A DNA stretch of 64,000 nucleotides, taken from NCBI RefSeq assembly GCF_014529535.1, contig NW_023503972.1:434001-498000 (forward strand), given 5' to 3'. Every line of letters starts with the position of its first letter. Positions within the stretch are counted from its first letter, which is position 1. This DNA is from Bradysia coprophila. Lineage: Eukaryota; Arthropoda; Insecta; Diptera; Sciaridae. Positions 23,100-35,769 of the stretch are shown in pieces. The position numbers and the translations under genes were made by a program. The notes beneath the pieces are model-generated. The model was not told the origin of the DNA. It worked only from the letters and a program-made list of their open reading frames with translations, and did not search any database.

Positions 23100-25224
23100 T
23101 TGTTTTTAATTGATTTGTTGCATTTTACATCTTTCATATAATTTAACATTTAATAGTTTTCTAATAATCGACTGTATCCGTATCGCAATGTCGGGTCTCT
23201 TTTTGGCTTCGAACAAAAATATTTTCTTTTCTTTTTCTATTTGAATTTACACTTCTACTAATTGCTAGATCTTAAACATTTAATAACATTTTGATTAAGT
23301 ACAACAATTTAACATTTAATTAAAATTTTAAAGTTTTGAATGATATCGCTGCCTTTCAAAACAATCACTGTCACTCGACTCTATTCCTGTATTCGAATAA
23401 AAACGGATAAATTCATTCAATTCCATATTATCAATTCGACTAAACCAGATTGTTTGAGAAAAGTTATTACTATGGTAACGTGTGTGTTTGTGTATGCTGA
23501 AAATTTCAGTTAATTTTAAACTGTAAATCAATTTTACATAAATAATTGAATGCGATTGATTTGTATGTTGTTGCATTTATATCGATTTATTTAATTGAAA
23601 CTCTAGTCTAAGGGTTGACAGCAAAATTAGAGCTAATTACACAAGTCTATCGCTAATACCTATCCTAAGGTAATACTAATTGATAGCCACAAAATGAGGA
23701 CGACGAAGGATTAGAGAAATTTAATTAGGAAAAATACCCCACCAGAAATCTTGACAATGAAAATGGATGAGAATGAAGCGAACATTCATTTAATATGGCT
23801 GTCCTTGCGACATGAGCTCCTGTATGAGTAGGAAAACCAACTAACACAACTGTCATTTGACATTCTCAACACTGAAAACCCCAAAAAACAAGTTACATAC
23901 AGTGGCTGGTCTTACAATGTTAACTACTGTAGCTTGGTGAGGCCGTATGTGCATCTGTCAAAATTTCTATTTTGACGAGCTGGGCTACGAACCCATCGTT
24001 AAAATAAAAAATGTGGACAGTGGCGCATAATCTACTATTACGTTCAATAATCCGGTACTAACAATGTTTCCGGACGATTTAGCTAGATTCAAGGCTACAT
24101 CAACTTGCCCATTGAACAAATTGTATCGTCAGATTAATCAAACTTAATCATCAACGTCGGTGAGACAAGCTTTAACAATATTTGTGTCAAAGCGTACATC
24201 TACCGCGTACCTTCGATGGCGGCCATGATATCAGGGTAGTTTGACAGGGTAATTTTTAACAGAATAGGAAAGGGAATTTCTTTATGTCAAATTGTATCTC
24301 ACTAAACACTACATAAATCACTCAAACGTCTTACATTTACGAAACTGTAAGGAAGATGGTCGATTAACGGTTTTTTTCGGAATGCAATTTACAGTTAGTT
24401 ATAATGATTGTTGTATTACCTTTCCGGAAGTTCCAGTGGAACAAGAATAATGTTGATGATGTCTTCGAGACAGAAGTTTTCTTGGCTACATTCACACCGA
24501 AAGAACATTCTCACCAACAAAATAAAGTTGAAAAACTTTCATTTGCTTTATATATGAGACAATCCATGACCCGTCCCATGAGTAACGAAACATCAAACCA
24601 ATTGACTCGAAATCCATTAGACTTTGCTACGGGCATCTTGGATTCTTTTCAATTCGGTTCACTAGTGAATGGGATAAAGTTTCTTGAAGATTGCTCTAAG
24701 AAAAGTTCTGGAGATTTCGAGCTTTTGTGAAATGCAATCACGGGACATGCCATGGAACTCGCCATATACAACCGATAGTATCGGAAACTTTTTTCTTCGT
24801 TCTGTAAACTTTAACTCGAAATATTGATTTCGATTTCAGATGAGGTGTTGAGTGTAGTTCAATATAATATTGAAAACGATTGGCTTTACACAATACATTC
24901 AGTATTCCATGACATTGATTGTTAATAATGTAGAACATTTTGATTTGCTCAATAAGTTCAATATAATGTTACAAATCACGTTACCATGTAACATATAATG
25001 TATGTTTGCGTATTGATTTCATAAACATGACAACTATCGATTGAAAAATAATTGAATTTTAACTTGACTGATTTTGGGCAAACAAAATACCATTGTAGTG
25101 CATGTTGGCAGGACTACAGTAAAGGAATTAGTTTTTCAATTAGACCAATATCTGCCGAGCGATAACACTTATTAAATGCGAGGTGAGCAAAACTAATGTC
25201 AATGAAAAAAACATAGCTAACGCC
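23100..25224. other. 5' flank of Commissureless-like A and spacer; no supported gene
   Basis: The region upstream of the start codon at 23099 (minus strand) would hold the promoter and 5' UTR. No TATA box, initiator or CpG feature is convincing. A small inverted repeat at about 23965-24008 (TATTTTGACGAG against a CGTTAAAATA form) matches the element family at 41555. A 108-codon plus-strand frame at 24404-24730 is open but has no similarity, no donor or acceptor partner and ordinary composition, so I do not call it. Confidence 0.4.
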
Positions 25225-26383
25225 GACCCGTACGAAACACCTATTCGTATCAAAAGCCTTTAATGTGAAACTCTTCATTTCTCTTACTTCATTTTCTTCT
25301 CTGCTGAAAAACTATTCTCCCTTTAAAATCACTTACATTATCCACTCTTTGCCTTGTTATCATATACAACTAAATTGCCGGAGGCAATATAGACAGCCCC
25401 GTACGAAGACAAATTTCATAAATTCCTATTTAAACAGCTATATACCGCTATATTTAACTATATTTCACTATAAATAAACATTTCACAGATAAATATATGC
25501 TATTATATAGCTCTATATGCCTGTATATAGCTCAATATAGCTGTATATAGGTATATATAGATGTCCGTATATGGAATCCCTGAAACCCCACACACATAAC
25601 AAATTATTTCCATGTTAACAGAAACTCTCTAAGTATAATTTTTCCCAAGATGTTTCACTTTTACTAAAATCCAATATGGCCGCCGGCAGCCATTTTGTTA
25701 GGAGACCGGAAATAGTACCGACGCTTTACATTCGTTAATACCTTTCAAACAAAAAAAAATTCATGAAATTCGGTCAAAATTTACTCGAGATATTGTCAAA
25801 ATACACCACGTTCACTGTACTTCCGAGTAGCCAGATAAGAGCTCACTCCAAGAGACCTAGCTCACGCTTCGGAGAACATAATTTCATAATTTTTTTTCCC
25901 CTGATTGGTACGGTCAATACCTATCTAATAAAGCTAAAACAGACGAAATATGTTCAAATGTGGCCGACCTACAAGCAAAAACTGCTTGCCGCCCTGTGCC
26001 TGTTCCACACCAAGGGGTCTAACTCACGAGTCGGTCATCCGATTTCCATAAACTTTTTTTTTTAAATGTCCGGAGATATCTTCGAAAAACCGTAAAGCAC
26101 TTATTGGGCCACAGCTCGGGAGGGGTCGATCCAAAATCACTCATCTTCGAACTTAGCCTGTCTTTTGACATTACCAAACGGGGAAAAAAAGAATTTTCAA
26201 AATCGGATGCGTTTTACTCAAGTTATCGTGAAGACAGACAGACGGACAGACGGACATTTTTTTTTTCGCGGATTTGGCATCTCTAGACAACCACAATAGG
26301 TTTCCCCTTACTCAGGGAGTCCAATTGGACGTGTTACAAACGTATGCGTAAACCTATAAGACCCCAGTACTTCGTACGGGTCT
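25225..26383. mobile_element. TIR element, copy 1 (complete, 1.16 kb)
   Basis: It begins GACCCGTACGAA and ends with the complement TTCGTACGGGTCT. The right half, with GACAGACAGACGGACAGACG and a region reading GGTTTCCCCTTACTCAGGGA, is repeated in inverted orientation at 63483-64000. Short open frames inside (MGHSSGGVDPKS...) are conserved between the two copies because the DNA is. They have no transposase motif and are unlikely to be genes. Confidence 0.75.
25430..25570. repeat. Degenerate TATATAGCT tandem repeat
   Basis: Within the TIR element the words TATATAGCT, TATATAGCTC and close variants recur roughly every 12-18 bp. The array is irregular and has no fixed period. It may be a microsatellite that arose inside the transposon. 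Confidence 0.6.
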
Positions 26384-26508
26384 AATGAGTAATTTTCCGA
26401 GGTTACAGTGAGTAAGAACAATACTTATTGCCAGATTAGAAAACGAATTCGTTTGCAAAACAGACTTATTGAAAATCTAAAAAATTCGTCAACATACGTC
26501 CAGCATTC

Positions 26509-26716
26509 ATGAAATGGCTGGCAGACAGCTATCGTACATGTTCAACGTATAAACATACGAGTGACATGAATAGTCACGAGCAGTACATGTTCGACGTATA
26601 AACATACGAGCAGTATGTATGATTATACGGCGGACATGTATGATATTCATGTCAGACGTTGGAATATACATATCCGAAGTAAGGCAGAAATGAAGCTGTC
26701 CTCCAGCCATTTCATA
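26509..26716. repeat. Palindromic element with a 49-bp internal duplication
   Basis: The outer arms are ATGAAATGGCTGG and CCAGCCATTTCAT. Just inside the left arm, GTACATGTTCAACGTATAAA and GTACATGTTCGACGTATAAA begin 49 bp apart and are each followed by CATACGAG. The right side carries a partly complementary CCGAAGTAAG / ACATGTATGATATTC stretch. It is a small non-coding mobile or hairpin element between the two Commissureless-like genes. Confidence 0.65.
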
Positions 26717-27522
26717 CATACTGGACATATGTTCACGAAATTTTCTTTGTCAGTGCTGTACCGGAGTCCTGCGAACATGCGCTACACTAATATGTTGCTA
26801 CACCAAAATACGTCGAGTAATAGCACTGCTGCCAACATAGAAAATGTAGGCTAATGAAATCACGGTACCTCTTACCTTATCACTAAAGCCTACAAATTTG
26901 ACGTTTTTTGATTCAGTGGTAATGCTAGGAGCAGTGATATGGTCGAGTTAAAATTTAACTATTTTTCTGTTGACGTTTCTGCAATTTCTGTCACAACCGG
27001 TAATACAATTATTATGTTAATTATGACGCTGATCAGGCACCGACAGGCCATACTGGGCCTGTGGGTTTTTTCAATTTTTTTATGAAAATTTAATTTTTCG
27101 AGCTTTTTGATTCTTTTTTGCAACATCGTCCGGTTCATCTGTTGATAGCCAGTCCGACCCTGAACTGACCTTGATACAATTTATATTCTAATGTAAAATA
27201 TTTCCAGAATGAGTTATTCTAGTATCACAGGGTTACTTTTTGTTATAAATATTCTTTCCATTTCTGGTTGGTCAACGTCAAGCAACTAGTCAAAATTTAA
27301 GTGTTTAACAACGAGCCCACATTAAATGACAACTCCACTTTCCAATTAACTTTTTTGTTTCTCTGAGAACAATAACTAGTCTTTGGGAACTTTAAATGAC
27401 ATTTTGTTTAAAACAGAAGAGAGCTTTTAAAAGGAGAGTAGTTAAACTTACATATAAGTATTACTTTAGAGGTAGTCCAGAGGTTCAGTTCTAAAGAGAA
27501 TATTTTTCAACGTCTTCTCCAT
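26717..27522. other. Spacer and 3' flank of Commissureless-like B
   Basis: I see no coding exon and no repeat with a clear partner. The minus-strand gene to the right stops at 27523-27525, so its 3' UTR should run leftwards into this stretch. I found no clear minus-strand AATAAA close to the stop. Confidence 0.35.
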
Positions 27523-30500
27523 TTAAACATATCCGCTAGACTCTAATTTTAAAGCTGCCTCGTAAGTGGGTAGCCCGGTCTGATCATCAATCAATTTTTT
27601 CATATCAACTCGAATGATCCCATTTTGATTTAATGAATCAAATTCGCCTTCTTCATCATCACTACCCTCATAATTACTATTAATATCACCATTACTGCAG
27701 ACATATCCGTCTCCTGACGTTGAAGGCACATTATCGTTGATGTCGTGTTCATTGCTTGTCCCGTTCGGCGCATAAAGATCTTTCCCGCATGCTCGACAGT
27801 TAGGCACATATTTATAGGCGTTTGTACACTGGCAATATTCATCCTCTTGACAGTTACCATTCAGTAAGTCTTCGTTACACACGTTCTTATTTTTGTATCG
27901 TAATTCATTGTCACACTTGTCGCATGTGTCGGCTGTGGTTCGTTGATGCAGATTTTGTTGTTCAGACATGGTCTGTACGTTCAACAATTGTTCGGTTGCA
28001 CGTTTGGTTTTCGCTGGTAGTTCGTTGGCATTCCGCGAATCGCAGTCACAGTTCATGCGAACTTTGTTCTGGCATAGATGACATATATTCATTTTCATCG
28101 GATTCTTCATTGTTACGGCAATGTCGTAGGCAGGTGGCGGACCGTGGTTTCTCATTATCTGAGCGTACTGGTCGTCGTCGATTCCGTTGTTAGCGGTGAT
28201 GTCGTAGTACTGAAAAAAAGACAAATTTGTTTGAACAGATTATTTAAAAAAAAAAATAATTAAAACTTGGCCTGCGTTAGTAGCTAAAAATGTTCTTCCC
28301 TACTTATAAACCTACTCATTCGTCTCTTCGCATAAGCATAACGTTCGGAAAACTATACTATCCGTGACATGGAAACCTAATTAACAACAGGAAAGAGATT
28401 CTATGCAAACTGTCTCATTTCCGTAGTATAAATTACTCAATGTAATGGTAAAGGAATATCGGCTTATGCACTCTCAGTTTCTGTGAACATGGTGATAATT
28501 AAATTTTTATCAGTCATTTAACCATGCTATTTTTGCTGATTAGATATGACGACTTTTTATTTACATACCAAGTATGTCTCTAATACAAAAATGGTTGATT
28601 GCATACGTTGCATAACACATGGTTTCTTATCTAACTTTCCACTTTACTGTGGATAGGTAATTATAATAATGGACCGAATTATAAATGGTTGTCTCGTAGT
28701 GTCGCAGATGAAAAACTCTTTCGCTACAATTTCATATCCAATGTGTAGTAACTTACAACACGTGCGTGAAATTTGCGTTATTCGATGGGGATATGATTAG
28801 TCGCAAAGGAATATTGGAAGTCGTGTAGGGAAACCTCATCTTACCTGGAGCAACAGGCAACAACTTTGTATGTCGAACGTTTTAGTGTCGTTCTACAGTT
28901 GGGAAAGACTGTTATAAATTAAAACGATTTGAATTTCTCGACCGATTGTTGATTCTAGTCGTTGAGCGTTGGGTATTTTAAATCGTTTCAGCCGGCGACG
29001 ATAAAAACGTATACATCAAAAAAGTTTTTGCAGAAACTTATGGCTAGAAGACCTACCATTTGCACTTAAGAACACCTGTTGCATGAGCGGAAAATTTCGC
29101 AAATTCTTTAAAATTTATATTGATTCATCTGAACAGTGAACGACTGTTTCCAAAACAAAAATTTTAATCGCTTGCCGAATTTCGTTCCATGTGTGGACTC
29201 GATTCATTTTGATAACAAATATTTGTTTTCTCGGTATCGTGTATCGCCAACTCACGAATTTTGTCAGTCATTTTTGTTTTATGCCACTTGATAGTCAATT
29301 AATAATATTTTTTTGCATTAAAATTATAATTACGTTTCGTGCGTGAAGAAAGCAAATGGAAAAAAAATTGTTGAACCAAAATGTAGAAGGTAAAGTCAAA
29401 TACACAAACTGTCGCAATGTGTACGTGCCGTACGTTTTGTCTTACTTTTTGTGTTGTTGAACGAAAATTTCGATAAGAAATCTTGTTAGAAATGGAACAT
29501 TTTTTGTAAGTTTGTCTACTCGGCGCAGAGTAAAAAAAAGAGTTAATTTTTGACAAAAAACATTATACGTGAGGAGTGAGCAGGTACACACATTTTTAGG
29601 CACATTTCTTACTCGAACTATAAACTTTTAACTATTTCGAAAAACATTCGTTACGGACGTTGCGCTGATGTTTCTGTTGTTACATTTGGTTACGTGGGAT
29701 AAAATAGTAGGTTACAGTGCATGCTGCGAAAATGATTCATTACATGAGGGAACCATTTTGAGATAAGAGCAACCGCACAAGTGTGTTGTTGAGCAACAAG
29801 CTTCGGTAACTGTTAGTTGAGACAAGTGTAGAGTTTCCATATCCGAGCCGAAAGCGAAATATGAAAAATAATTCTCTCGGCATACGAATGCACACGTATA
29901 CTGTAATTTCGTGGTTTCTCTCCTTATGATGAAAATAACTGTTGCAGTGAAGTGAAGTGAATTGTGTCAAAGTGTTCAGTGTTTGTGAATATAAGTGAAA
30001 AATACGCAACTAAACGTGTTTGCCATATGTGTTCATTACATCCATTGAAATTATTTCTAGAACAAAAATGGCCGACACTTTCAATTTTGTGATTTTCTTT
30101 TTCTCTCTTAAATTTCAATGCTTTTGCACGTGGAACTCAAGCAACTGCAAAATTTGTGTCCCAGAACACAAAACATCAACAATTATTGTCATTTTTATGT
30201 TGAAAGACACAAAATATTTCAGACGATGTATTCTTCTTCGTCTGGCTGCACCCCACGAAAGCTCGTTTTCTGTGAATGAAAGCAGAGATTCCCTGTCGAT
30301 AGTGTCACGTAAATATCCCTCACGTAATCGACCATTTTCGCATGGGGCAAGCAATAAATGATTTTTACTTATAAACGTGAAGAAATCACACAATAAATAT
30401 CATTTTCATCATTTGTTCCATTGATAAATACAAATATCAATATCGGTGACGATAAGAGTAATATTTTCATGCCTCAGATGCAAAAACAATTATTTTTGTA

Positions 30501-33474
30501 ATGCTCAAAATAGTACATTACTGTCTTGTTGGTACACAAGTCGAAACAGAAAATTTCCCGGGAAAACAGTACCGTATATTGTTTTCTAGCGGCCAGAAAC
30601 TGCGAAAAAAAAACACTGCTTTTGAACGAGACCGTAATTAGTCGGTTCCTGTTAGCAAGTAAACAGCCAGTATTACCGACCCCTTGACCTTGTGGTGAAG
30701 ATATTTTACGTGAAGTAAAATGAAACGACGGCTAAGCCTTACCTCAAATTTTTTTTAGTAAAATGTCTCGTTTACATCTCGCATCATTTCAATCACTTGA
30801 CCCATTGACAAGTAATGTACTATTTTGACCTGTGTGATTGTGAGCCGAGGCATTCACTTGCGATACTAACAACTGTTAGGTCTAACTTAATTTAAATACT
30901 TTCTTACTCACAATACGAGATAACTTCACAGCTGTGAGTAATAATCCTATATTTCTGTCGACTCTGATCAAAAATTGTAGATTACATTTGATGCTGCGAA
31001 AGTAATTCATTACAAGAGGTAACAGTTCTGCGATAAAAACTTCTCGAGAAGTGTAGAGTTTGTATATCCGAGCCGAAAGCGAGGTATTTACTATGAATCT
31101 ACCTTTGCGGAGAACCGGAGGAAATTGCTCCAAAACACGTGAGTGAGTTCGCGAGTGTCACAAACGTGTTTCCGAATTAATGAATGACGTGGCAACGTTC
31201 AATGTATTCTGTTGAATTTTCTGTCGAATGCGAAAATTGAATATCACAAAGGAATTTAAGGAAAATGAACCGAAAATATTCTTCGTGTAATGGATCATTT
31301 TCACAGTGGGCAAACTGCTAAGTAATTGTCAACTTTCGCATGGTGCAGGCAATAAAATTTTCATTTCATTTTCCTCACTTTTCCTATGCATTGCACACCC
31401 ATTCTGACTAATCATACCGAATGCCTTGTAGCATCAGCCCTGCCACTTTACGTATGGCTTCATATCTAAAATTTAATTTGTGTTTTACCACGAAATTCAA
31501 ATGAATCAGATAAAAGTTTCATTACGGAGGATTTAATTAAATCGGAATATTGGTCGTACACATTTCCTTATCACAAAATATCGCTGGATAATAAATTTGA
31601 AGCGTGATAATGAGGTCCAATTTCAATTAATGTTCGCGTTGCAACGCATCAATTCAATTTTGATATTTTATTTTCTATAAAATGTGTACCTGTTCGACGC
31701 TGTATATGTCCATGTTCGGGTCAACATGTGTCCAACGCTGTTGATATAAAATGTCGCGTCGCTTCAGGCTTCGGTGGCAGCAATAGCAGAGGAAACATGT
31801 AATCGACAGTGCAAGAGAAAACATTGCCCTGAAAATAGATTTTTTTTTAAAACAATTATTCGCATTTCGTATAAATGCTGTTTTTATCGGATTTCAGTTT
31901 TGTAACGTTCGTGATTGGGTAAAGAGGTGGTGAATCATTATAAAATGTGTAAAGTCAAGTAGATTTGAATTAATTAGATTTAAAATGTAAAGAGAAAGAG
32001 TCAGAGAGCCCTTAACTATTGCCAACTTAAAAGACTATGAAACGTAAGTTTCTTAACAACAAATCCGCTTACCGCTTTACATAGAACCGTTTCAACTTAA
32101 ATCTTCTTTATGAATATTCCAAGAAAATTTTTCGTAGTTGAGACACAAAAAGCTTTCTCTGAATATATTTCTCGGAAAAAGTACTTTGCACAATTTATTC
32201 ACGTAAGAAGCCTTATTTCGAACCATTTTATTCATTTGGAAATGTATATGCATGGACGAAACAACCGCTACGTTTCTTTTCTACCCTCAAATAAATCCGT
32301 TTTAATATAAAAGTAAAAATTTGTTCGTGTTTGTCTATCTATATTTAGCTCTGAGATTTTTATCGGAGCTTTCAATTCGAATATTATCGGATTTTTCCTC
32401 AGTGGAAAGGTTAAATTTAAGCATACAACGACATTATCACTAATTCAGGTTAAAAAAACGATTTTTTCTTATTGTTCCTTTTACGTATACATTAAATTGA
32501 AGCGACTAGCAATTATATCCTTACCCTCACAGTGTCTTTGTCCGCCATTCCTGACATCCGTTTGGAACATTAACATTGTGCCTGTTTAAATGTTTATCTA
32601 AGAAACACGTCTGACAACGTTTGCTTAAATGTTTTTTTTTTTTTTTCAAAAAAAGGTCGTGATGTGTCGATACACCGAAACGTATGGTGTTGACACAGAC
32701 GCAAAACATTGTGACTAATAAAATGGAACGAACGATTGCTTTCAAAAATTGCATGTAAATTGAATTAATCGAGTTTCAATTACAATAACAATGGTGTGTA
32801 CCGCACGATATTTGAATTTGAGTTGAAGGTTTCGTTCAATTCAATCACAAAAACTAATTCAATTTAAACGAAAAACAAAACAAAAAAATGGTTCTGGCAA
32901 CATCATCAATTGATTGTTGCTTGAGACTCATTAGATGAATATTTGTTTTCTATGTCTTAGTCGAATCGTGCAAGTTGTCATGAACATGTAACACTTATCT
33001 CAACAATGTACATTCTACACACTTAAATATCTACTTTATGACTGGCGGCGTCATATTTCTTCTTCTCGTTTCCTAATAAAAAGAGGACTTGATATTAAGC
33101 ACAACAATGATTTTTTTTAGGTTTTGTTATCGTAGGTCGTTACGATATAACTAGACCAAAACATTCACAATTAGCTTTATCGATCAACGTTCATATTTTC
33201 GTAGCTATTTCAAAACGTCACTTTATGACTCACATAGCCAAGGCCGAACGTGTTTGAAATTGAATTCTTGTCACCCCAAAGCAAATAAACAGTTTAAAGG
33301 AAAACCACCTTACCCTCCCAGCAGAACATTAACGTCTCCACTGAATTTTTGATTATTGGGTCGTTCATGGGCTTCAATCTGTGGATGACTATTCCATCGA
33401 ATATCATCACTCCGGTTTTTCATAGTATTATGTGTACCAATTGCGGCGACAATTGCCAAACGGTTCATTGACAT
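27523..33474 (-). CDS. Commissureless-like membrane protein B
   Basis: Three minus-strand exons, 33314-33474, 31690-31828 and 27523-28209, join in phase to 328 residues. A short N-terminal part (residues 1-48) precedes one membrane segment at about 49-71 (GGAMFSLALSITCFLCYCC), a basic border (HRSLKRR) and the conserved block QRW..VDPNMD, which corresponds to RRW..SDVNID in paralogue A. The cytoplasmic tail holds PPAY at 125-128 and LPTY at 313-316 in the context TGLPTYEAALKL. These are the Commissureless family's pair of Nedd4-binding PY motifs. Between them lies a Cys-rich stretch at about residues 143-241, with CHLC, CDKC and CRAC pairs, that paralogue A lacks. Intron 1 interrupts the membrane segment at phase 2 and the next exon ends at phase 0, as in A, so the two arose by duplication. 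Intron 2 (3.5 kb) carries palindromic MITEs. The probable role is endosomal sorting of Robo-type receptors, by analogy with Drosophila. Confidence 0.84.
29713..30356. mobile_element. Second copy of the 13-kb TIR/palindrome family
   Basis: The left end TACAGTGCATGCTGCGAAAA matches 12734, and the right end CGCATGGGGCAAGCAATAAA matches 13849. The interior 29945-30356 aligns with 13378-13849 over most of its length. This copy therefore joins features that appear as two neighbouring elements at 12.7-13.8 kb. It lies in intron 2 of Commissureless-like B. Confidence 0.75.
30979..31355. mobile_element. Third, diverged copy of the palindromic MITE family
   Basis: The left part GATGCTGCGAAAGTAATTCA followed by TTACAAGAGGTAAC, the central TATCCGAGCCGAAAGCGAGG and the right part ACTTTCGCATGGTGCAGGCA then ATAAAA match the family ends at 12734 and 13849. 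The interior is shorter than in the other copies. It lies in intron 2 of Commissureless-like B, 335 bp from exon 2. Confidence 0.68.
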
Positions 33475-34439
33475 TTTTGAAAAAAAAAAATTTTAATTTT
33501 AAAATTTCAATCAAATCCTTTCACAAATTTTTTAGCTATTCAAAAGGATGTCAAAGGAAACTAATGTTCACACAGCTCGCTGATATCACTGATATCTTAA
33601 CCTTTCACTTTCCACAATTAAGTCTATTTTTAAAACGAGATTAACACTTCGCACTGCACATCCTTTGCTTGATTTGCGGCTTTATTCGTTGATCAATTTA
33701 GTTCAACTAAACACGTACAATGAAAGCCTTGGTATTCCTTTTTTTTAAATATTGCGTGACAGTGTAACGTTGGTAACAGGTATGCTAACATAAATATATA
33801 CAAATGCAAACCGCCAGGCCAAAGAGTTTTCCAACGTCCTCATTAGACAGTGTAAGATTCGATTTTTGATATTACTTGTCCACGTATACTGTACATATAA
33901 CATACACGTGAAATGACGACAATGTCATATATGTCCTTTGAGAATTTTTCCCATATTTTTTAATTTTAAGGGCTTGGTCTCTTAAATGCATACTTTAGTG
34001 GTCTACACCACATGTATATGATATTCATAACTAATGGTAAAAAAAGCGGAAAACATAAACTTGCTCATATATTACGCAGTACATTTCGTTATAAACTAAA
34101 AATACATTTTGTGCTTTTTGATTACCATTTATAATAATAAGGATTCGGATAATGATGTATAAGGGTTGGTATATGTTTGAGATTACCGGTTCAATACTTA
34201 AATTATAATGAAGTGAATGAATAATGAATTAAATATAAACGATAGCTGTACTCGGAAAGAAGGAATTACAATCTGTATAAACCTCAACGAAATTGTATTA
34301 TTAGTACGAACTGAACTGAACAATAGGTCAATTGCGTAACTGATTTATAAGCTGAATTTGTGGACAACGATTATCGACACTGATAAATTTGACTCTTCGA
34401 TAAATTCGTGAAAAAAGTAGTCGCAAGGCTATAATAAGT
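33475..34439. other. 5' flank of Commissureless-like B
   Basis: The minus-strand start codon is at 33472-33474, so this AT-rich stretch should contain its 5' UTR and promoter. I see no coding exon, no clear TATA box and no repeat with a partner. It leads directly into the inverted tandem arrays at 34440. Confidence 0.35.
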
Positions 34440-34800
34440 TCCGATATTATATTAGACCGATAAATAAATCCAATAAACAACCGATAAACGTGCTACGAAT
34501 ATAAAATAATAAAGTACCGATATGGAAATTCCAAAGTAACGATAAATATGTTCAAATCTACCGATAACGTTTTACCGATAAACAGTATCAAATTACCGAT
34601 AAATTGGTCATTTCATCATTCATTTATCATTTCCTATCGGTAATTTATTATTTTCTATCGGTAATTCATTATTTTCTGTCGGTAGTTTGTTAAACTTTAT
34701 CGGTAAACTATTATTTTTTAACTGTAGTTCTTCATATTTTATCGGTAAATTACTATCTTCTACCGGTAATTTCTGTTTTTTAATCGATTGATGTTATTTC
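34440..34800. repeat. Head-to-head tandem arrays of a 21-bp TTACCGATA unit
   Basis: On the right the core TATCGGTA or a variant recurs at 34635, 34656, 34677, 34698, 34719 (degenerate), 34740, 34761 and 34782 (degenerate), exactly every 21 bp. On the left the complementary core TACCGATA starts near 34515, 34538, 34560, 34574 and 34595, at 21-22 bp with one 14-bp step. Looser copies occur at 34441, 34457 and 34481. Orientation flips at about 34615. The array lies about 1 kb upstream of the Commissureless-like B start and about 2.7 kb upstream of fused lobes. It may be phased protein-binding sites or the subterminal repeats of a transposon; no terminal inverted repeat or target duplication was recognised. 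Confidence 0.85.
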
Positions 34801-35769
34801 TATTAATAGCTACGCGCTCCTCCTTGGCAAATGTAATTTTTTGTGTTCATTTTTATTTACATTTACCAATCAGCACGTAAAGTTCAATACGAATACTTGG
34901 TTCTAGATTTTTATTTGAGACTAACAAGGACGTCCAACTCGTCACAATAAAGATTTGAAACCACGGACGTAATTTACTATTGCACTAGAGGTAAATCAGC
35001 GCCGATAGCTTCTGACGTGAATACAGCTATAGCTATACCTCCATACGTTTATAGGGTTGACTTTAAAGTGGACTTGAAAATTGAAAATTTTAATTTATAT
35101 CTCAGTGTAATTATACTTGAATAGAGACGATGACTTACTCACTGCGTATTAAATCGACTAAAATTGGGCAGTTCCGCTTAGTTGTAGTTTAAACAAATTT
35201 TTTATTTTATATATTGAAGGAAGAAACGGTCATCTTCGTCTGACTAACACATATAGAGGTAGGTTTTTACAACCTGGCTGTATCTTGCTTGTGCTTGTCT
35301 AAGAGCTTATGTACGGTGGTGCAACATTGTTATGATCAGAAACCAAGACGAACAAAATTAGACAAGTTAATCGAGTTCGTCTGCATGTCAACTTTGCTAA
35401 CCAGTGCCGTGTCTTCTCAAGGACCAGATCATCTTGGATTCTTGTGAATTTAGTTCTCCAGTAAAAAAGCCAAAGTTATATGAACTAAGGAAAGCCTATA
35501 AATTTTGAGCTGTCACAAAACGAAGTTTTGTTTATCACGGTACAGGTCGTAGATTCCACTATTTGATTCCTCTATTTGTATAGGATTGTACAACTTTTTA
35601 CCCTGCGGAAGTAAGTTGGTTTTAAATCGAAGCGATATCTCTTTATTATAGAAATTCTATCAATGGGAAAATTAGGGTTCTTATATTCATATTTTCGGAC
35701 GTATCGAATGTAGCCATCACACTCGCAGCATTGTTTCTTTGAATTGCTAAGCTTATCCGTCGTTTAAGA

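Noticed and set aside
24404-24730. 108-codon open frame between the two Commissureless-like genes
   Set aside because: No similarity, no splice partner and average composition; the length is expected by chance in a 64-kb window.
26104-26286. Short conserved frame beginning MGHSSGGVDPKS
   Set aside because: It is conserved with 63515-63772 only because both are copies of the same TIR element; the similarity continues outside the frame.
34440-34800. CRISPR-like array (regular spacing of a short repeat)
   Set aside because: The units are 21 bp with no distinct spacers, they invert midway, and the host is a eukaryote.
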